The notes under the pieces: model-generated
The model's database searches: none
Told to the model about the DNA's origin: nothing
What the model saw: the letters and a program-made list of their open reading frames with translations, nothing else
Assembly: GCA_964431735.1 (NCBI GenBank)
Contig: CAYSLJ010000025.1
Location: 1-53,341 of the forward strand
Source: CALARM01 sp964431735
GTDB taxonomy: Bacteria; Vulcanimicrobiota; SpSt-956; JAKJGF01
Length of the DNA: 53,341 nucleotides
Direction of reading: 5' to 3'
Translations under genes and position numbers: made by a program
Shown here: one piece after another, positions 35,452 to 43,492 of the stretch
Numbering within the stretch: position 1 is the stretch's first letter
How the letters are laid out: each line of letters starts with the position of its first letter

Positions 35452-36729
35452 ATGAATAAATCTAAAGTAGCCATACTGGAAACGACGCCTGCCACTGTTT
35501 TACAGGATTATCACAGACTTATGAACCTGGCAGGTTATCAGGATGTAATAGGTAAAGATAAAGATACAGCTTTGAAAATTAATATAAGCTGGCATTTTTT
35601 TTATCCTGCAAGTTCAACAACACCATGGCAGCTTGACGGGGTGATAAGAGCCATGAAAAAAGACGGCTATAACCCGGAGCTTATACATGGCTGCCATAAC
35701 CGTACCGTTGTTATAGATTCCCATCTCGGTGAAAGAGAAAATAAACACATTGATGTTATAAATGCCCATAAATTACGAAATATACACCTCTATGAAGGTG
35801 AAGACTGGATAAATGTAAGAGATGCAGTAGGAGAACTGACTGAAAAGTTCCTCTGTTTGAATGAAGTATATCCGAAAGGTTTTATGATACCAAAAAGATT
35901 TATAGGAGAAAACATTATCCATCTTCCGACCGTTAAAACTCATGTATTTACTACAACTACAGGAGCTATGAAGAATGCTTTCGGAGGGTTGTTGAATGAA
36001 AAACGCCACTGGACCCATCCTGTAATTCATGAAACCCTGGTTGATCTGCTTATGATACAGAAAAAGATTCACAGCGGCATATTTGCAGTTATGGACGGAA
36101 CCTTTGCAGGTGACGGTCCGGGACCGAGATGTATGACTCCCTATGTGAAAAATGTAATACTTGCTTCATCTGATCAGGTAGCAATCGATGCAGTCGCAGC
36201 AAAACTTATGGGTTTTGACCCGATGGGTGATATCAGGTTTATTCGACTTGCCCATGAAAAAGGCCTTGGTTGCGGCGATCCACGGGAGATACAGATTGCA
36301 GGAGATGAAGATGCAGTAAATAAAAGCTGGAATTTTACAGGCCCCTTTAAGAAGATGACCTTTGCGAGCAGAATGCAACATCTTATCTACTGGGGACCTC
36401 TTAAAGGTCCTGTAGAATGGACTTTAAAGACTGTTCTTGCTCCATGGTCTTATATGGCCAGTGTTCTTTATCATGATACCTTCTGGTATCCCACACATCA
36501 GCATATTATTCATAATATACTGAAAAGCGACTGGGGAAAATTATTTCATAACTGGCAGGAACTTGCCGTAAAACCGGATGATCTGGATAGTCCTGGATGG
36601 CAATATGTGGGACTCAATCCTCCTGAAGTCAGACTTCAGGGGTTAAAATTTTTCTTGAAATCACTGAAGATTCTCCTTACATGTATAAAAGAAGCACCTG
36701 AATTTTCCTGGCATACATGCCAGAGATAA
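35452..36729 (+). CDS. DUF362 domain protein
   Basis: 425 residues from ATG 35452, preceded by AAAGGAG at 35440-35446; an ATG at 35428 is in frame but falls in repeat-like DNA without a ribosome binding site. DUF362 features include KINISWHFFYPASSTTPW, LPTVKTHVFTTTTGAMKNAFGG and DGTFAGDGPGPR. The ferredoxin-type cysteine motifs of some family members are not present. Function is unknown. The last 100 residues (from WTLKTVLAPWSYM) form an extra region rich in Trp and His. It is 42 bases downstream of the DUF2298 gene and probably co-transcribed. Confidence 0.82.
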   Translation: MNKSKVAILETTPATVLQDYHRLMNLAGYQDVIGKDKDTALKINISWHFFYPASSTTPWQLDGVIRAMKKDGYNPELIHGCHNRTVVIDSHLGERENKHIDVINAHKLRNIHLYEGEDWINVRDAVGELTEKFLCLNEVYPKGFMIPKRFIGENIIHLPTVKTHVFTTTTGAMKNAFGGLLNEKRHWTHPVIHETLVDLLMIQKKIHSGIFAVMDGTFAGDGPGPRCMTPYVKNVILASSDQVAIDAVAAKLMGFDPMGDIRFIRLAHEKGLGCGDPREIQIAGDEDAVNKSWNFTGPFKKMTFASRMQHLIYWGPLKGPVEWTLKTVLAPWSYMASVLYHDTFWYPTHQHIIHNILKSDWGKLFHNWQELAVKPDDLDSPGWQYVGLNPPEVRLQGLKFFLKSLKILLTCIKEAPEFSWHTCQR

Positions 36730-36736
36730 AAGAAAA

Positions 36737-36768
36737 AACAGAAGCCCGGTATTAGCCGGGTTTCTGTT
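36737..36768. terminator. bidirectional intrinsic terminator
   Basis: AACAGAAGCCCGG (36737-36749) pairs with CCGGGTTTCTGTT (36756-36768) with one G-U pair. It separates the DUF362 gene from the convergent ATPase gene and has A-rich sequence on its left and T-rich on its right. Confidence 0.85.
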
Positions 36769-36821
36769 CAAATAATCTATCATCTGCGAGAAGAACCTGT
36801 CATTTCCAATATAGAAGAAGA

Positions 36822-38096
36822 TTAATCAAACTCATCTTCTTCGTTTATCCATTTAAGCTCCAGATTATCTATATCATGTAATATTTTATTACTTCCCTGT
36901 CTTGCTCTGTCCAGCTTTGATACTACATTACTGCATATTTTACCTGCAGGAAGCTGTTCTTTTATAGCTTCAGGTATAAACTCCCTGAATATATTGGAAT
37001 AAACTTCTTCAGGAGCTATCCAGTCATGGCCTACCTGATATATGTCTATAATATTATCGGCTATTTCTTCTGCTTCAATTGTTGAAAAATCGCCAAGATC
37101 AAATGTCATAGACTCAAGTTCTTTCAGTGAAGCATTTTTATCCATAAATTCTATAGGAATATCGATAAGTTGAGCAATATTAGAAAACCCTTCTTCTTCT
37201 GTTATATTCCCTTCAGGTTTCAATAATTTATAAAAATCAGGAGAGGCCGAATAGAGGATATATATATGAGGGAACCTGATAAGTCTGTTTCTTATATATG
37301 AAAGATTCCTGAAGGATTCCATTGTTTTATCCTCTGCTACAGTAGAATTTCTTTCATCTTCATCTATAAGTATTATAATACCTTTATATCCGAGATGATT
37401 AATCATCTTACAGACTTCTCCCATATACTCAATGGCATTATTTCTTTCCACTCTTGTTCCTATACCTACTGTTCTGATTTCACGGAGAAGAACTTTTGCT
37501 CCGGCAAACCATTTTGTTACAAGATCAAGATTTGGAGTTATCTCTCCATTACCGTATTTCCATTCATCCCTGCAGACCCTGAGGGCACATTGAATATCAT
37601 TTTTTAATAGATGAAATTCTTTCGGAACTCTGCATGTAGGATAGCCACATGTAAAAGGCTTCATACCATGACAGCAATAGGAATAGTTTTTAGAGTCTGC
37701 TTCTTTTGCCCATTTATGGAGAAGATGATCCAGAGCGGAACTTTTGCGGAATTTGTTAAGTCTCAAATTTTTTATAAATTTCTTGTATATTTTCTCTATC
37801 TTATTCAGTGTTGCCTCATTATGAGACAGATTAATAGAAGTGACAACAAAGTCTTTATAAAAAGCTTTTTCTCTGAGTATACTCATAAAATGAGTTTTAC
37901 CGTAACCATGATCTCCTTTGACCATTCGGAACATAGATTCGCCTTTTTCTATTTCTTCCATTTCTTTATCTACCTTTTCAAGCAAATCTTTTCGTCCCAC
38001 ATAATGAGGCTCGCCGTCTGTAATATACGCTTCTTCCCGTCTGATGGCTCTGATTATTTTGATTGCTTTTGATTTACTTATTTTTGTTTTCGACAA
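36822..38096 (-). CDS. solitary BrxC/BrxD-like (DUF2791) P-loop ATPase with Cys cluster
   Basis: 424 residues from TTG 38096. CGGAGGTGAT just upstream is an almost perfect ribosome binding site for the TTG; a GTG at 38108 lies inside that site. Walker A is GDHGYGKT (61-68) and Walker B GIIILIDEDE (239-248), with a preceding GRKDLL segment, the layout of Orc/Cdc6-like DUF2791 ATPases related to BREX proteins BrxC and BrxD. Residues 141-175 insert a cluster of six cysteines plus histidine (CCHGMKPFTC, CRVPKEFH) that could bind metal. No other BREX gene is in the window, so it probably has a different role, perhaps DNA-related. Function unknown. Confidence 0.7.
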   Translation of the reverse strand: MSKTKISKSKAIKIIRAIRREEAYITDGEPHYVGRKDLLEKVDKEMEEIEKGESMFRMVKGDHGYGKTHFMSILREKAFYKDFVVTSINLSHNEATLNKIEKIYKKFIKNLRLNKFRKSSALDHLLHKWAKEADSKNYSYCCHGMKPFTCGYPTCRVPKEFHLLKNDIQCALRVCRDEWKYGNGEITPNLDLVTKWFAGAKVLLREIRTVGIGTRVERNNAIEYMGEVCKMINHLGYKGIIILIDEDERNSTVAEDKTMESFRNLSYIRNRLIRFPHIYILYSASPDFYKLLKPEGNITEEEGFSNIAQLIDIPIEFMDKNASLKELESMTFDLGDFSTIEAEEIADNIIDIYQVGHDWIAPEEVYSNIFREFIPEAIKEQLPAGKICSNVVSKLDRARQGSNKILHDIDNLELKWINEEDEFD

Positions 38097-38266
38097 ATAC
38101 TGTATCACCTCCGATATATATACATATGTTGCCGAATTTTTATTTTATTTTTCTATAAAAAACACCTCTTTAAATTTCTTTAAAGAAAAATAGAATCCTT
38201 CTTGATTTTATATTTAATTTTTAATAAGATATAGAAGCCTTTAGCTGTAAGTATTTTTAATAAATT

Positions 38267-38497
38267 TTACCTGCTGAGCATGTAATAAAAATTTGTAAGC
38301 GTTCAGCTATCAGCAGCCAGCAGTCAGCTTTTACAGGAATTACATAATAAATAAATAAATGTCGTTAAATATTTTTTCAGACTGATTTACACAGTCAGGC
38401 TTTGTAAATTTTAGCTGAACGCTTACTGCTTACAAAAATTTTTCTCCCGTTACTCATCACGAGAGGGTATATGCATTATTTATGTTGAACTCGGTAA
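38267..38497. repeat. family P4 element interrupted by a P5 element
   Basis: Left part TTACCTGCTGAGCATGTAAT and right part CTCCCGTTACTCATCACGAG ... ATGCATTATTTATG ... TCGGTAA match other P4 copies, but 139 bases of P5 plus one copy of an 8-base repeat separate them. The 405-base gap between the ATPase and the small secreted protein gene contains only this composite. Confidence 0.85.
38295..38433. repeat. AAGCGTTCAGC element, family P5 copy 2, with target duplication
   Basis: Begins GTAAGCGTTCAGC and ends GCTGAACGCTTAC plus one extra TGCTTAC heptamer. It is the inverse of 24777-24921. The exact direct repeat AAAAATTT flanks it at 38287-38294 and 38434-38441. Removing the element and one flank restores a P4 sequence like the uninterrupted copy at 43373-43470. 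Confidence 0.88.
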
Positions 38498-38513
38498 TGA
38501 AAGGAGGGTTTTT

Positions 38514-38768
38514 ATGAATAACGATAGATATACCAGATTTTTATTGATTATTATTGCTTTACTTCTTACATTAAATCTTATGAAATCATTTATTCAAATT
38601 CCTGTTGTTCAGGCAAATGAGTCAGGGACTGACATAGGACGTTATCAAATATCGATCTGGTCCGTTCAGGGCAATTCTCAGAGTTTTAATCCCAATGGTT
38701 CTTACGGCTATTATATATTTGATACGAAAACAGGTAAAATACTTGACGAAAGAAGAAATAATCTTTAA
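38514..38768 (+). CDS. small exported protein of unknown function
   Basis: 84 residues. A strong ribosome binding site, AAAGGAGGG, lies five bases before the ATG. Residues 7-34 are a hydrophobic signal or anchor segment (FLLIIIALLLTLNLMKSF). The rest is a short domain with YQISIWSVQG and YGYYIFDTKTGKILDER, the kind of 'value tied to a display/metadata' strand pattern seen in small uncharacterised proteins of many bacteria. I do not recognise a function. It stands alone between repeat DNA and an AT-rich gap. Confidence 0.75.
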   Translation: MNNDRYTRFLLIIIALLLTLNLMKSFIQIPVVQANESGTDIGRYQISIWSVQGNSQSFNPNGSYGYYIFDTKTGKILDERRNNL

Positions 38769-38856
38769 GAATATTTTTTTATCTTTTTATTACCGGCCAG
38801 GGAATTTTGATTATGTAAATTTAGATTACACGAAATTTCATTTTTAATGTGTAAAA

Positions 38857-38900
38857 TTTTAGATAAAAACTATGTAGAGGCAATTTGTCTAAATAATTTT
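38857..38900 (+). promoter_or_regulatory. leader motif upstream of the HIT gene
   Basis: TTTTAGATAAAA, GTAGAGG and TCTAAATAATTT occur in the same order as in 14478-14520 upstream of accC. A TATAAT (38932-38937) lies downstream, though its -35 region is poor. The 288-base gap otherwise shows nothing I can name. Confidence 0.28.
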
Positions 38901-39056
38901 GTTTAGTTTTTTTATGTTACTAATTTTAGTATATAATAAATTAAGAAAGATTATTTTCTTGAAATTATATATTATATATTATTCATAAATACAAATAAAT
39001 AATAAATTTATGTTATTTATTGTTACGAAAAGTTTTATTTAAAGGAATGATTGATT

Positions 39057-39398
39057 ATGAATTGTATGTTTTGTAAAATTGTTAACAGGGAAATTTCATC
39101 AGAAATAATATATGAAGATGATAAAATTCTGGCTTTTTATGATATAAATCCTCATGCGCCGGTTCATATCCTGGTAATTCCCAGGAAGCATATAGCATCT
39201 ATTGCAGAACTTGAAGAAGATGACTGTGCTGTTATGGGACATTTGATGGTTAAAATACCTGAATTAATAAAATCTCTGGGTCTTGCAGGCAGGGGAGTAC
39301 GTATAGTGAATAACTGTCTTGCAGAGGCAGGACAATCGGTTTTTCATATACATTTTCACATCATGGGAGGTAGAACTTTTGGATGGCCTCCTGGATAA
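39057..39398 (+). CDS. HIT family nucleotide-binding protein
   Basis: 113 residues from ATG 39057; a TTG two codons earlier is possible. A HINT/PKCI-type hydrolase that cleaves nucleoside phosphoramidates or adenylates. It starts MNCMFCKIVNREISSE and carries the histidine triad HIHFHIMGG near the C-terminus, with CxxC and PHAPVHILVIPRKH for zinc and substrate contacts. AAAGGA lies ten bases upstream. It is a single gene. Confidence 0.93.
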   Translation: MNCMFCKIVNREISSEIIYEDDKILAFYDINPHAPVHILVIPRKHIASIAELEEDDCAVMGHLMVKIPELIKSLGLAGRGVRIVNNCLAEAGQSVFHIHFHIMGGRTFGWPPG

Positions 39399-39485
39399 CA
39401 AATTACTGTGGTGAGAATACATATGCCTCAAGTGTAAAAAATCTAAACAGTTATAAGCAGTTCCTCTGCCTGCTATACCTTTTAA

Positions 39486-40904
39486 TTAAACATTCATTAT
39501 GGAATCTATAGCTTTTATGGCTTTCTCTCTTATTTCTTTACTTTTATTTTCTCTCAGTTTTTCCAGGCAGGGAATAGCCTCTCTCGATCCGAGTGTTTCC
39601 AGGGCGTGGATAATATTGACTTTTATAACAATACTTTCATCTTCGAGAAGAGGAAGCAGGTATTTAAGAGCCCTTGGATCTTTGAGGGCAGATATTTCTT
39701 TTATGGCTTTTATTTTTTTGTAACCGTCTTTTTTTAGCATTTCCGCCAGTTCCATCAGAGGATCCCATGTGCCATCATCCTCTTCCACTGCCTTCTGTGG
39801 CAGTGTTTCATAGGCATCCAGAAGAGCTTCTTTCATTTCTTCAGCATTATCAAATCTTTCATCCAGCTTGAAGCCCAGAGCCTGTTTAATGACAAGTTCC
39901 GTATATTCTGATATGGAAGGATTAATTTCTCTTACAGGTTTGAACTGAAAAGGCACCTTTGTCGTTTCACCTGTAAGTATATGATGGAGCGTTGCACCCA
40001 GTGAATAAATATCACTTCTCGGTTCGGGCCTGCCTGCAATCTGTTCCGGCGAAGCATACCCCATAAGCCCTATGCCGGTGGTGCATTTGTTTTCCTGTCT
40101 TCTGGCCACATTGAAATTGAAGAGTATTACAGTAAGATCGCTTTCTCTTATAAATAGATTTCCAGGTCTTATATCTCTGTGTATTATAGGAGGTTTTTGT
40201 CTGTGAAGGTATTCCAGAACATCACATATATCTATACCCCACAGCAGAACCTGTTCTTCCGTGATCTTTACTTCTTTATTATTTATCAGTTCATCCAGTT
40301 GCAGGCCTTTTATATAGTCTATGACCATAAAATACCTTTCATTTTCTATAAAATAATCGATTATTTTCGGTAGATTAGGATGACTCAGATCTGCCAGAAT
40401 TTTTGCTTCTTCTTTAAATCTCTTTCTATAGTAATCTCTGTCTGCAGTAATATCTCCTCTTAATTCCTTTACAATACAGAGTGTTTCCAGCCTTGTATCC
40501 ATTGCATAGTAGAAATCACTTGCCTGATAAAAATCACTTTTTTCCAGTGATTTGTGACTTTCTATTATTTTATATCTTCCCGATAATATTGTATCTGTTT
40601 TGAGAACTCCGGGAGGAATGAGAGCGGATGAAGGTACTTTACCATATCTGTTATCTACATATTGTTTACCTATATCTGTTATGGATATCTTTTCAGACAG
40701 TTCCTGAGAAGGTTTTTCTGCTTTCTCATGTTCTTTTTTTATTTCTCTCTCTTTTATTTCCTTTTCCAGTTCTTCCGTGCTGTATCTGGCTGTTTTTAAT
40801 TCGTCTGAAAAAAAAGCCCATTTTATTCCGTCTTTCTCTACCCAGTCTCCCTGAAAAAGATAATTTTCCAATTTTTTATCTTTACTTTTATTGTCTTCTG
40901 ACAT
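39486..40904 (-). CDS. protein kinase-like protein (probable pseudokinase) with HEAT repeats
   Basis: 472 residues. After a charged N-terminal region (1-105) a Ser/Thr kinase fold covers about 108-370. The ATP-anchoring lysine (K146, IVKEL) and HRD (242-244) are present, but the glycine loop is not recognisable, the catalytic-loop lysine is Arg246 (HRDIRPGN) and DFG reads NFN (263-265). Loss of the metal-binding aspartate predicts little or no phosphotransfer. SPE (285-287) and the SDIYSLG segment keep the fold. Residues about 395-470 are two to three HEAT-like repeats (DPRALKYLLPLLEDES, SREAIPCLEKL). It may be a scaffold or regulator. Divergent from rplM. Confidence 0.85.
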   Translation of the reverse strand: MSEDNKSKDKKLENYLFQGDWVEKDGIKWAFFSDELKTARYSTEELEKEIKEREIKKEHEKAEKPSQELSEKISITDIGKQYVDNRYGKVPSSALIPPGVLKTDTILSGRYKIIESHKSLEKSDFYQASDFYYAMDTRLETLCIVKELRGDITADRDYYRKRFKEEAKILADLSHPNLPKIIDYFIENERYFMVIDYIKGLQLDELINNKEVKITEEQVLLWGIDICDVLEYLHRQKPPIIHRDIRPGNLFIRESDLTVILFNFNVARRQENKCTTGIGLMGYASPEQIAGRPEPRSDIYSLGATLHHILTGETTKVPFQFKPVREINPSISEYTELVIKQALGFKLDERFDNAEEMKEALLDAYETLPQKAVEEDDGTWDPLMELAEMLKKDGYKKIKAIKEISALKDPRALKYLLPLLEDESIVIKVNIIHALETLGSREAIPCLEKLRENKSKEIREKAIKAIDSIMNV

Positions 40905-40933
40905 TATAAAAACACCCTGCTTATCAGAATTTG

Positions 40934-41033
40934 AGTGAGTAGTGAGTAGACTATTGTTTAGAATTTAATTATAGTGAAAAGTGAAAAAAATTAATGTCTT
41001 ATTGTATTCACTACTCACTACTCACTATTCACT
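40934..41033. repeat. AGTGAGT / AGTGAAA hairpin
   Basis: AGTGAGTAGTGAGTAG and AGTGAAAAGTGAAAA on the left face TTCACTACTCACTACTCAC on the right. GAATTTAATTATAGTGAAAA inside it recurs near 8175 and, in part, 47393. It lies in the divergent gap between the kinase-like gene and the rplM promoter. Confidence 0.75.
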
Positions 41034-41105
41034 TATTATAGCAGGGAATTTCTTTGATGCAAAGTAAATTTTGTAATAAATTTTAAATTCTTTCCATTAT
41101 CATTC

Positions 41106-41134
41106 TTGACAGAAGAGAGTTTTTATACTACAAT
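41106..41134 (+). promoter_or_regulatory. sigma-70 type promoter of rplM-rpsI
   Basis: TTGACA (41106-41111) and TACAAT (41129-41134) with a 17-base spacer, 51 bases before the rplM ATG. Confidence 0.8.
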
Positions 41135-41185
41135 TAGACATTAAATTTTTAAAATTTTTTTTCTGGCTCAGGAAGGAGGGATTAT

Positions 41186-41614
41186 ATGAAGACCAGTTTT
41201 ATGAATCCTCAAGAAGTTGAAAAGAAGTGGTGGATTGTAGATGCCAGCGGTAAAACTCTTGGCAGACTCTCTACCGGTATTGCCCGCATATTGATGGGTA
41301 AAAACAAGCCTACTTTCTGCCCCAATGTAGATGTGGGAGATAGAGTTATAGTTGTTAATGCGGAAAAGATAAGAGTAACAGGGAAAAAACTTGAAGATAA
41401 GATATATTATCGCCATTCAGGTTACCCGGGAGGATTAAAGGAAGTTACCTGTGGAGATTTACTGGCAAAATATCCGGAACGGGTTATAGAATTTGCTGTG
41501 AATGGTATGTTGCCTAAAAATAAATTAAGAAAACCAAGAATGAAAAAACTTAAAATATATAAAGGTTCTTCTCATCCACATGAGGCTCAGATGCCTGAAC
41601 CTGTTGATTTTTAA
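41186..41614 (+). CDS. rplM: 50S ribosomal protein L13
   Basis: 142 residues, full length, with WWIVDASGKTLGRLST, YRHSGYPGG and NGMLPKNKLRKPRM, all typical of L13. GGAAGGAGG precedes the ATG. It is 36 bases before rpsI, the universal bacterial pairing. Confidence 0.97.
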   Translation: MKTSFMNPQEVEKKWWIVDASGKTLGRLSTGIARILMGKNKPTFCPNVDVGDRVIVVNAEKIRVTGKKLEDKIYYRHSGYPGGLKEVTCGDLLAKYPERVIEFAVNGMLPKNKLRKPRMKKLKIYKGSSHPHEAQMPEPVDF

Positions 41615-41650
41615 TATTTAATCAGTTTTGTTAGCGGGGAGGGAAATGTA

Positions 41651-42049
41651 TTGTCTAACTTGAGTAAATGGTCTTATGGCACAGGGAGGAGAAAGACTTC
41701 TGTAGCAAGAGTCTGGATCAGTCCCGGTGAAGGTAAAGTTACTATAAATGACACGCCTATGGCAGATTATTTAAATAGAAGTGTTCTGGAAAAGATATTA
41801 CTTCAGCCTGTAGAAGCAGTAAAGGGTTTCGGTCAGTTTGACGTAGTCGCTACTGTCAGAGGGGGAGGTAAATCCGGTCAGGCAGGCGCAGTCCGTCATG
41901 GAATTGCAAGAGCTTTGCTTGCCTATGATATTACCACCAGAAGTATATTGAAAAAAGGTGGATTTCTGACAAGAGATGCCCGTGAAAAAGAACGTAAGAA
42001 ATACGGAAGAAAGAGGGCAAGGAAGAGATTCCAGTTCAGTAAGAGATAA
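41651..42049 (+). CDS. rpsI: 30S ribosomal protein S9
   Basis: 132 residues from a TTG start, supported by GGGGAGGG nine bases upstream; the nearby ATG 41646 is out of frame. YGTGRRKTSVARVWI and the ending KRFQFSKR are diagnostic; the basic C-terminal tail reaches the P-site tRNA. Confidence 0.97.
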   Translation: MSNLSKWSYGTGRRKTSVARVWISPGEGKVTINDTPMADYLNRSVLEKILLQPVEAVKGFGQFDVVATVRGGGKSGQAGAVRHGIARALLAYDITTRSILKKGGFLTRDAREKERKKYGRKRARKRFQFSKR

Positions 42050-42064
42050 TTTTATCTTAACCCG

Positions 42065-42095
42065 AACAGGAGGGAATTTGCCCTCCTGTTTTTAG
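42065..42095 (+). terminator. intrinsic terminator after rpsI
   Basis: AACAGGAGGG (42065-42074) pairs perfectly with CCCTCCTGTT (42081-42090), followed by TTTTT from 42089. It separates ribosomal protein genes from yebC, although readthrough is possible because no promoter is obvious before yebC. Confidence 0.85.
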
Positions 42096-42119
42096 TTTGT
42101 TTATGAAGGAGGAACAATT

Positions 42120-42869
42120 ATGTCAGGCCATTCTAAATGGCATAATATCAAACTTCGTAAATCCAAAGTGGATGCACAGAAAGGTAAGATGTTTACGAAG
42201 GTAGCAAGGGAAATAATAATAGCTGCCAGAGAAGGAGGAGGAGATCCTGCAGGTAATTTTCGTCTTCGTGTTGTTATAGAAAAAGCCAGAGGTGTCAATA
42301 TGCCGCAGGAAAATATTAAGAGAGCTATACAGAAAGGTACAGGCGATTCAAAAGATGCAAGTGCTTTTGAAGAGATTCTTTACGAAGGCTACGGGCCTGC
42401 CGGCGTGGCTTTATTGATAAGTGTTGTTACAGATAATAGAAACCGCACTGCAGCAGACGTAAGAAATATACTGTCCAGAAATGGCGGAAGTCTCGGAGAA
42501 AGCGGATGTGTCCTCTGGATGTTTGATAAAAAAGGCATATTTACCTTCAGTTCTGAGAAGGTAAATGAAGATGATATATTTATGGTAGCTACCGATGCAG
42601 GTGCAGATGATGTAAACAGTGAAGACGGAAACATAGAGGTTACATGTGTGCCTCAGGATTTTCAGTCTCTGAGGGAAACACTGGAAAAAAATGGTTTTAT
42701 ACCGGAAGACAGCAAGATTTCTATGCTGCCTAAAACAACTGTTTCACTTGATGAAGATGGTGCCAGAAAGGTTTTAAAATTAATAGATCTTCTTGAAGAT
42801 TACGATGATGTTCAGGAAGTATATTCTAATTTTGACATATCGGATGAAATAATGGAGAAGCTCGAGTAA
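42120..42869 (+). CDS. yebC: YebC/PmpR family protein
   Basis: 249 residues, full length. It begins SGHSKWHNIKLRKSKVDAQKGK and has GYGPAGVALLI and NRTAADVRN, diagnostic of the family. Members were described as transcription regulators and more recently as helpers of translation at proline runs. AAGGAGG precedes the ATG. The stop overlaps the ruvC start by one base, so the link to Holliday junction genes is tight. Confidence 0.94.
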   Translation: MSGHSKWHNIKLRKSKVDAQKGKMFTKVAREIIIAAREGGGDPAGNFRLRVVIEKARGVNMPQENIKRAIQKGTGDSKDASAFEEILYEGYGPAGVALLISVVTDNRNRTAADVRNILSRNGGSLGESGCVLWMFDKKGIFTFSSEKVNEDDIFMVATDAGADDVNSEDGNIEVTCVPQDFQSLRETLEKNGFIPEDSKISMLPKTTVSLDEDGARKVLKLIDLLEDYDDVQEVYSNFDISDEIMEKLE

Positions 42870-43360
42870 TGATAGTTATGGGTGTAGACCCGGGCCTTAT
42901 TACTACAGGATATGGCCTGCTTCAGGAACAGGGACAGAAGATTACATTAATTGAAGGCGGAGTTGTTAAGACCAGGTCCTGTGATGAACTATCTGTAAGA
43001 CTTAATGTACTTTTTAACGGTATATCAGGTGTTCTTGATGAATTCAGACCTGATGCAGTCGCTGTAGAAAAGCTTTACTCTCATTATAAACATCCAAGAA
43101 CAGCCATTATGATGGGACATGCCAGAGGAGTCATATATCTGGCAGCAGCTATTCGTAATATTCCTGTAGCGAGTTATGGTGCTACTGAAATCAAACAATC
43201 CATAACAGGACGGGGAAGGGCAACAAAGGAACAGGTTCAGTTTATGATGTCCAGGGAACTCGGCCTTCAGGTATTGCCGGAACCATATGATGTTACAGAT
43301 GCCCTGGCTATTGCCCTTACCCATATTAATATGGGGAAAAAAGAAATTTTTAAATCGTAA
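42869..43360 (+). CDS. ruvC: Holliday junction endonuclease RuvC
   Basis: 163 residues. The four acidic catalytic residues appear in MGVDPGLITTG, VAVEKLYSH and DVTDALAIALTH. It cleaves Holliday junctions bound by RuvAB. The final codons TCG TAA are part of a CGTAATG repeat that follows. Confidence 0.95.
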   Translation: MIVMGVDPGLITTGYGLLQEQGQKITLIEGGVVKTRSCDELSVRLNVLFNGISGVLDEFRPDAVAVEKLYSHYKHPRTAIMMGHARGVIYLAAAIRNIPVASYGATEIKQSITGRGRATKEQVQFMMSRELGLQVLPEPYDVTDALAIALTHINMGKKEIFKS

Positions 43361-43372
43361 TGCGTAATGCGT

Positions 43373-43470
43373 TTACTGAGGTGAATATAAATAATACATA
43401 TATGCTCTCGTGACGCGTAACCCGTGACGGGAGGAAAAATTTTATTACATGCTTATGGTCAGGTCAGTAA
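43373..43470. repeat. TTACTGACC palindromic element, family P4 copy 4 (inverted)
   Basis: Reads TTACTGAGGTGAATATAAAT ... CGTGACGCGTAACCCGTGAC ... GTCAGGTCAGTAA, the reverse orientation of the other copies. Its segment GGGAGGAAAAATTTTATTAC is the uninterrupted counterpart of the site occupied by P5 at 38295. It lies between ruvC and ruvA. Confidence 0.85.
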
Positions 43471-43492
43471 ATAATGACTTCAGGAGAAATCT

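Noticed and set aside
37395..38072. Plus-strand frames of 70 and 153 residues over the ATPase gene
   Set aside because: They are antisense to a gene with clear Walker motifs and lack ribosome binding sites.
36822..38096. A complete BREX defence system
   Set aside because: Only one BrxC/BrxD-like ATPase is present; no PglX, PglZ, BrxA, BrxB or BrxL-type gene is seen nearby.
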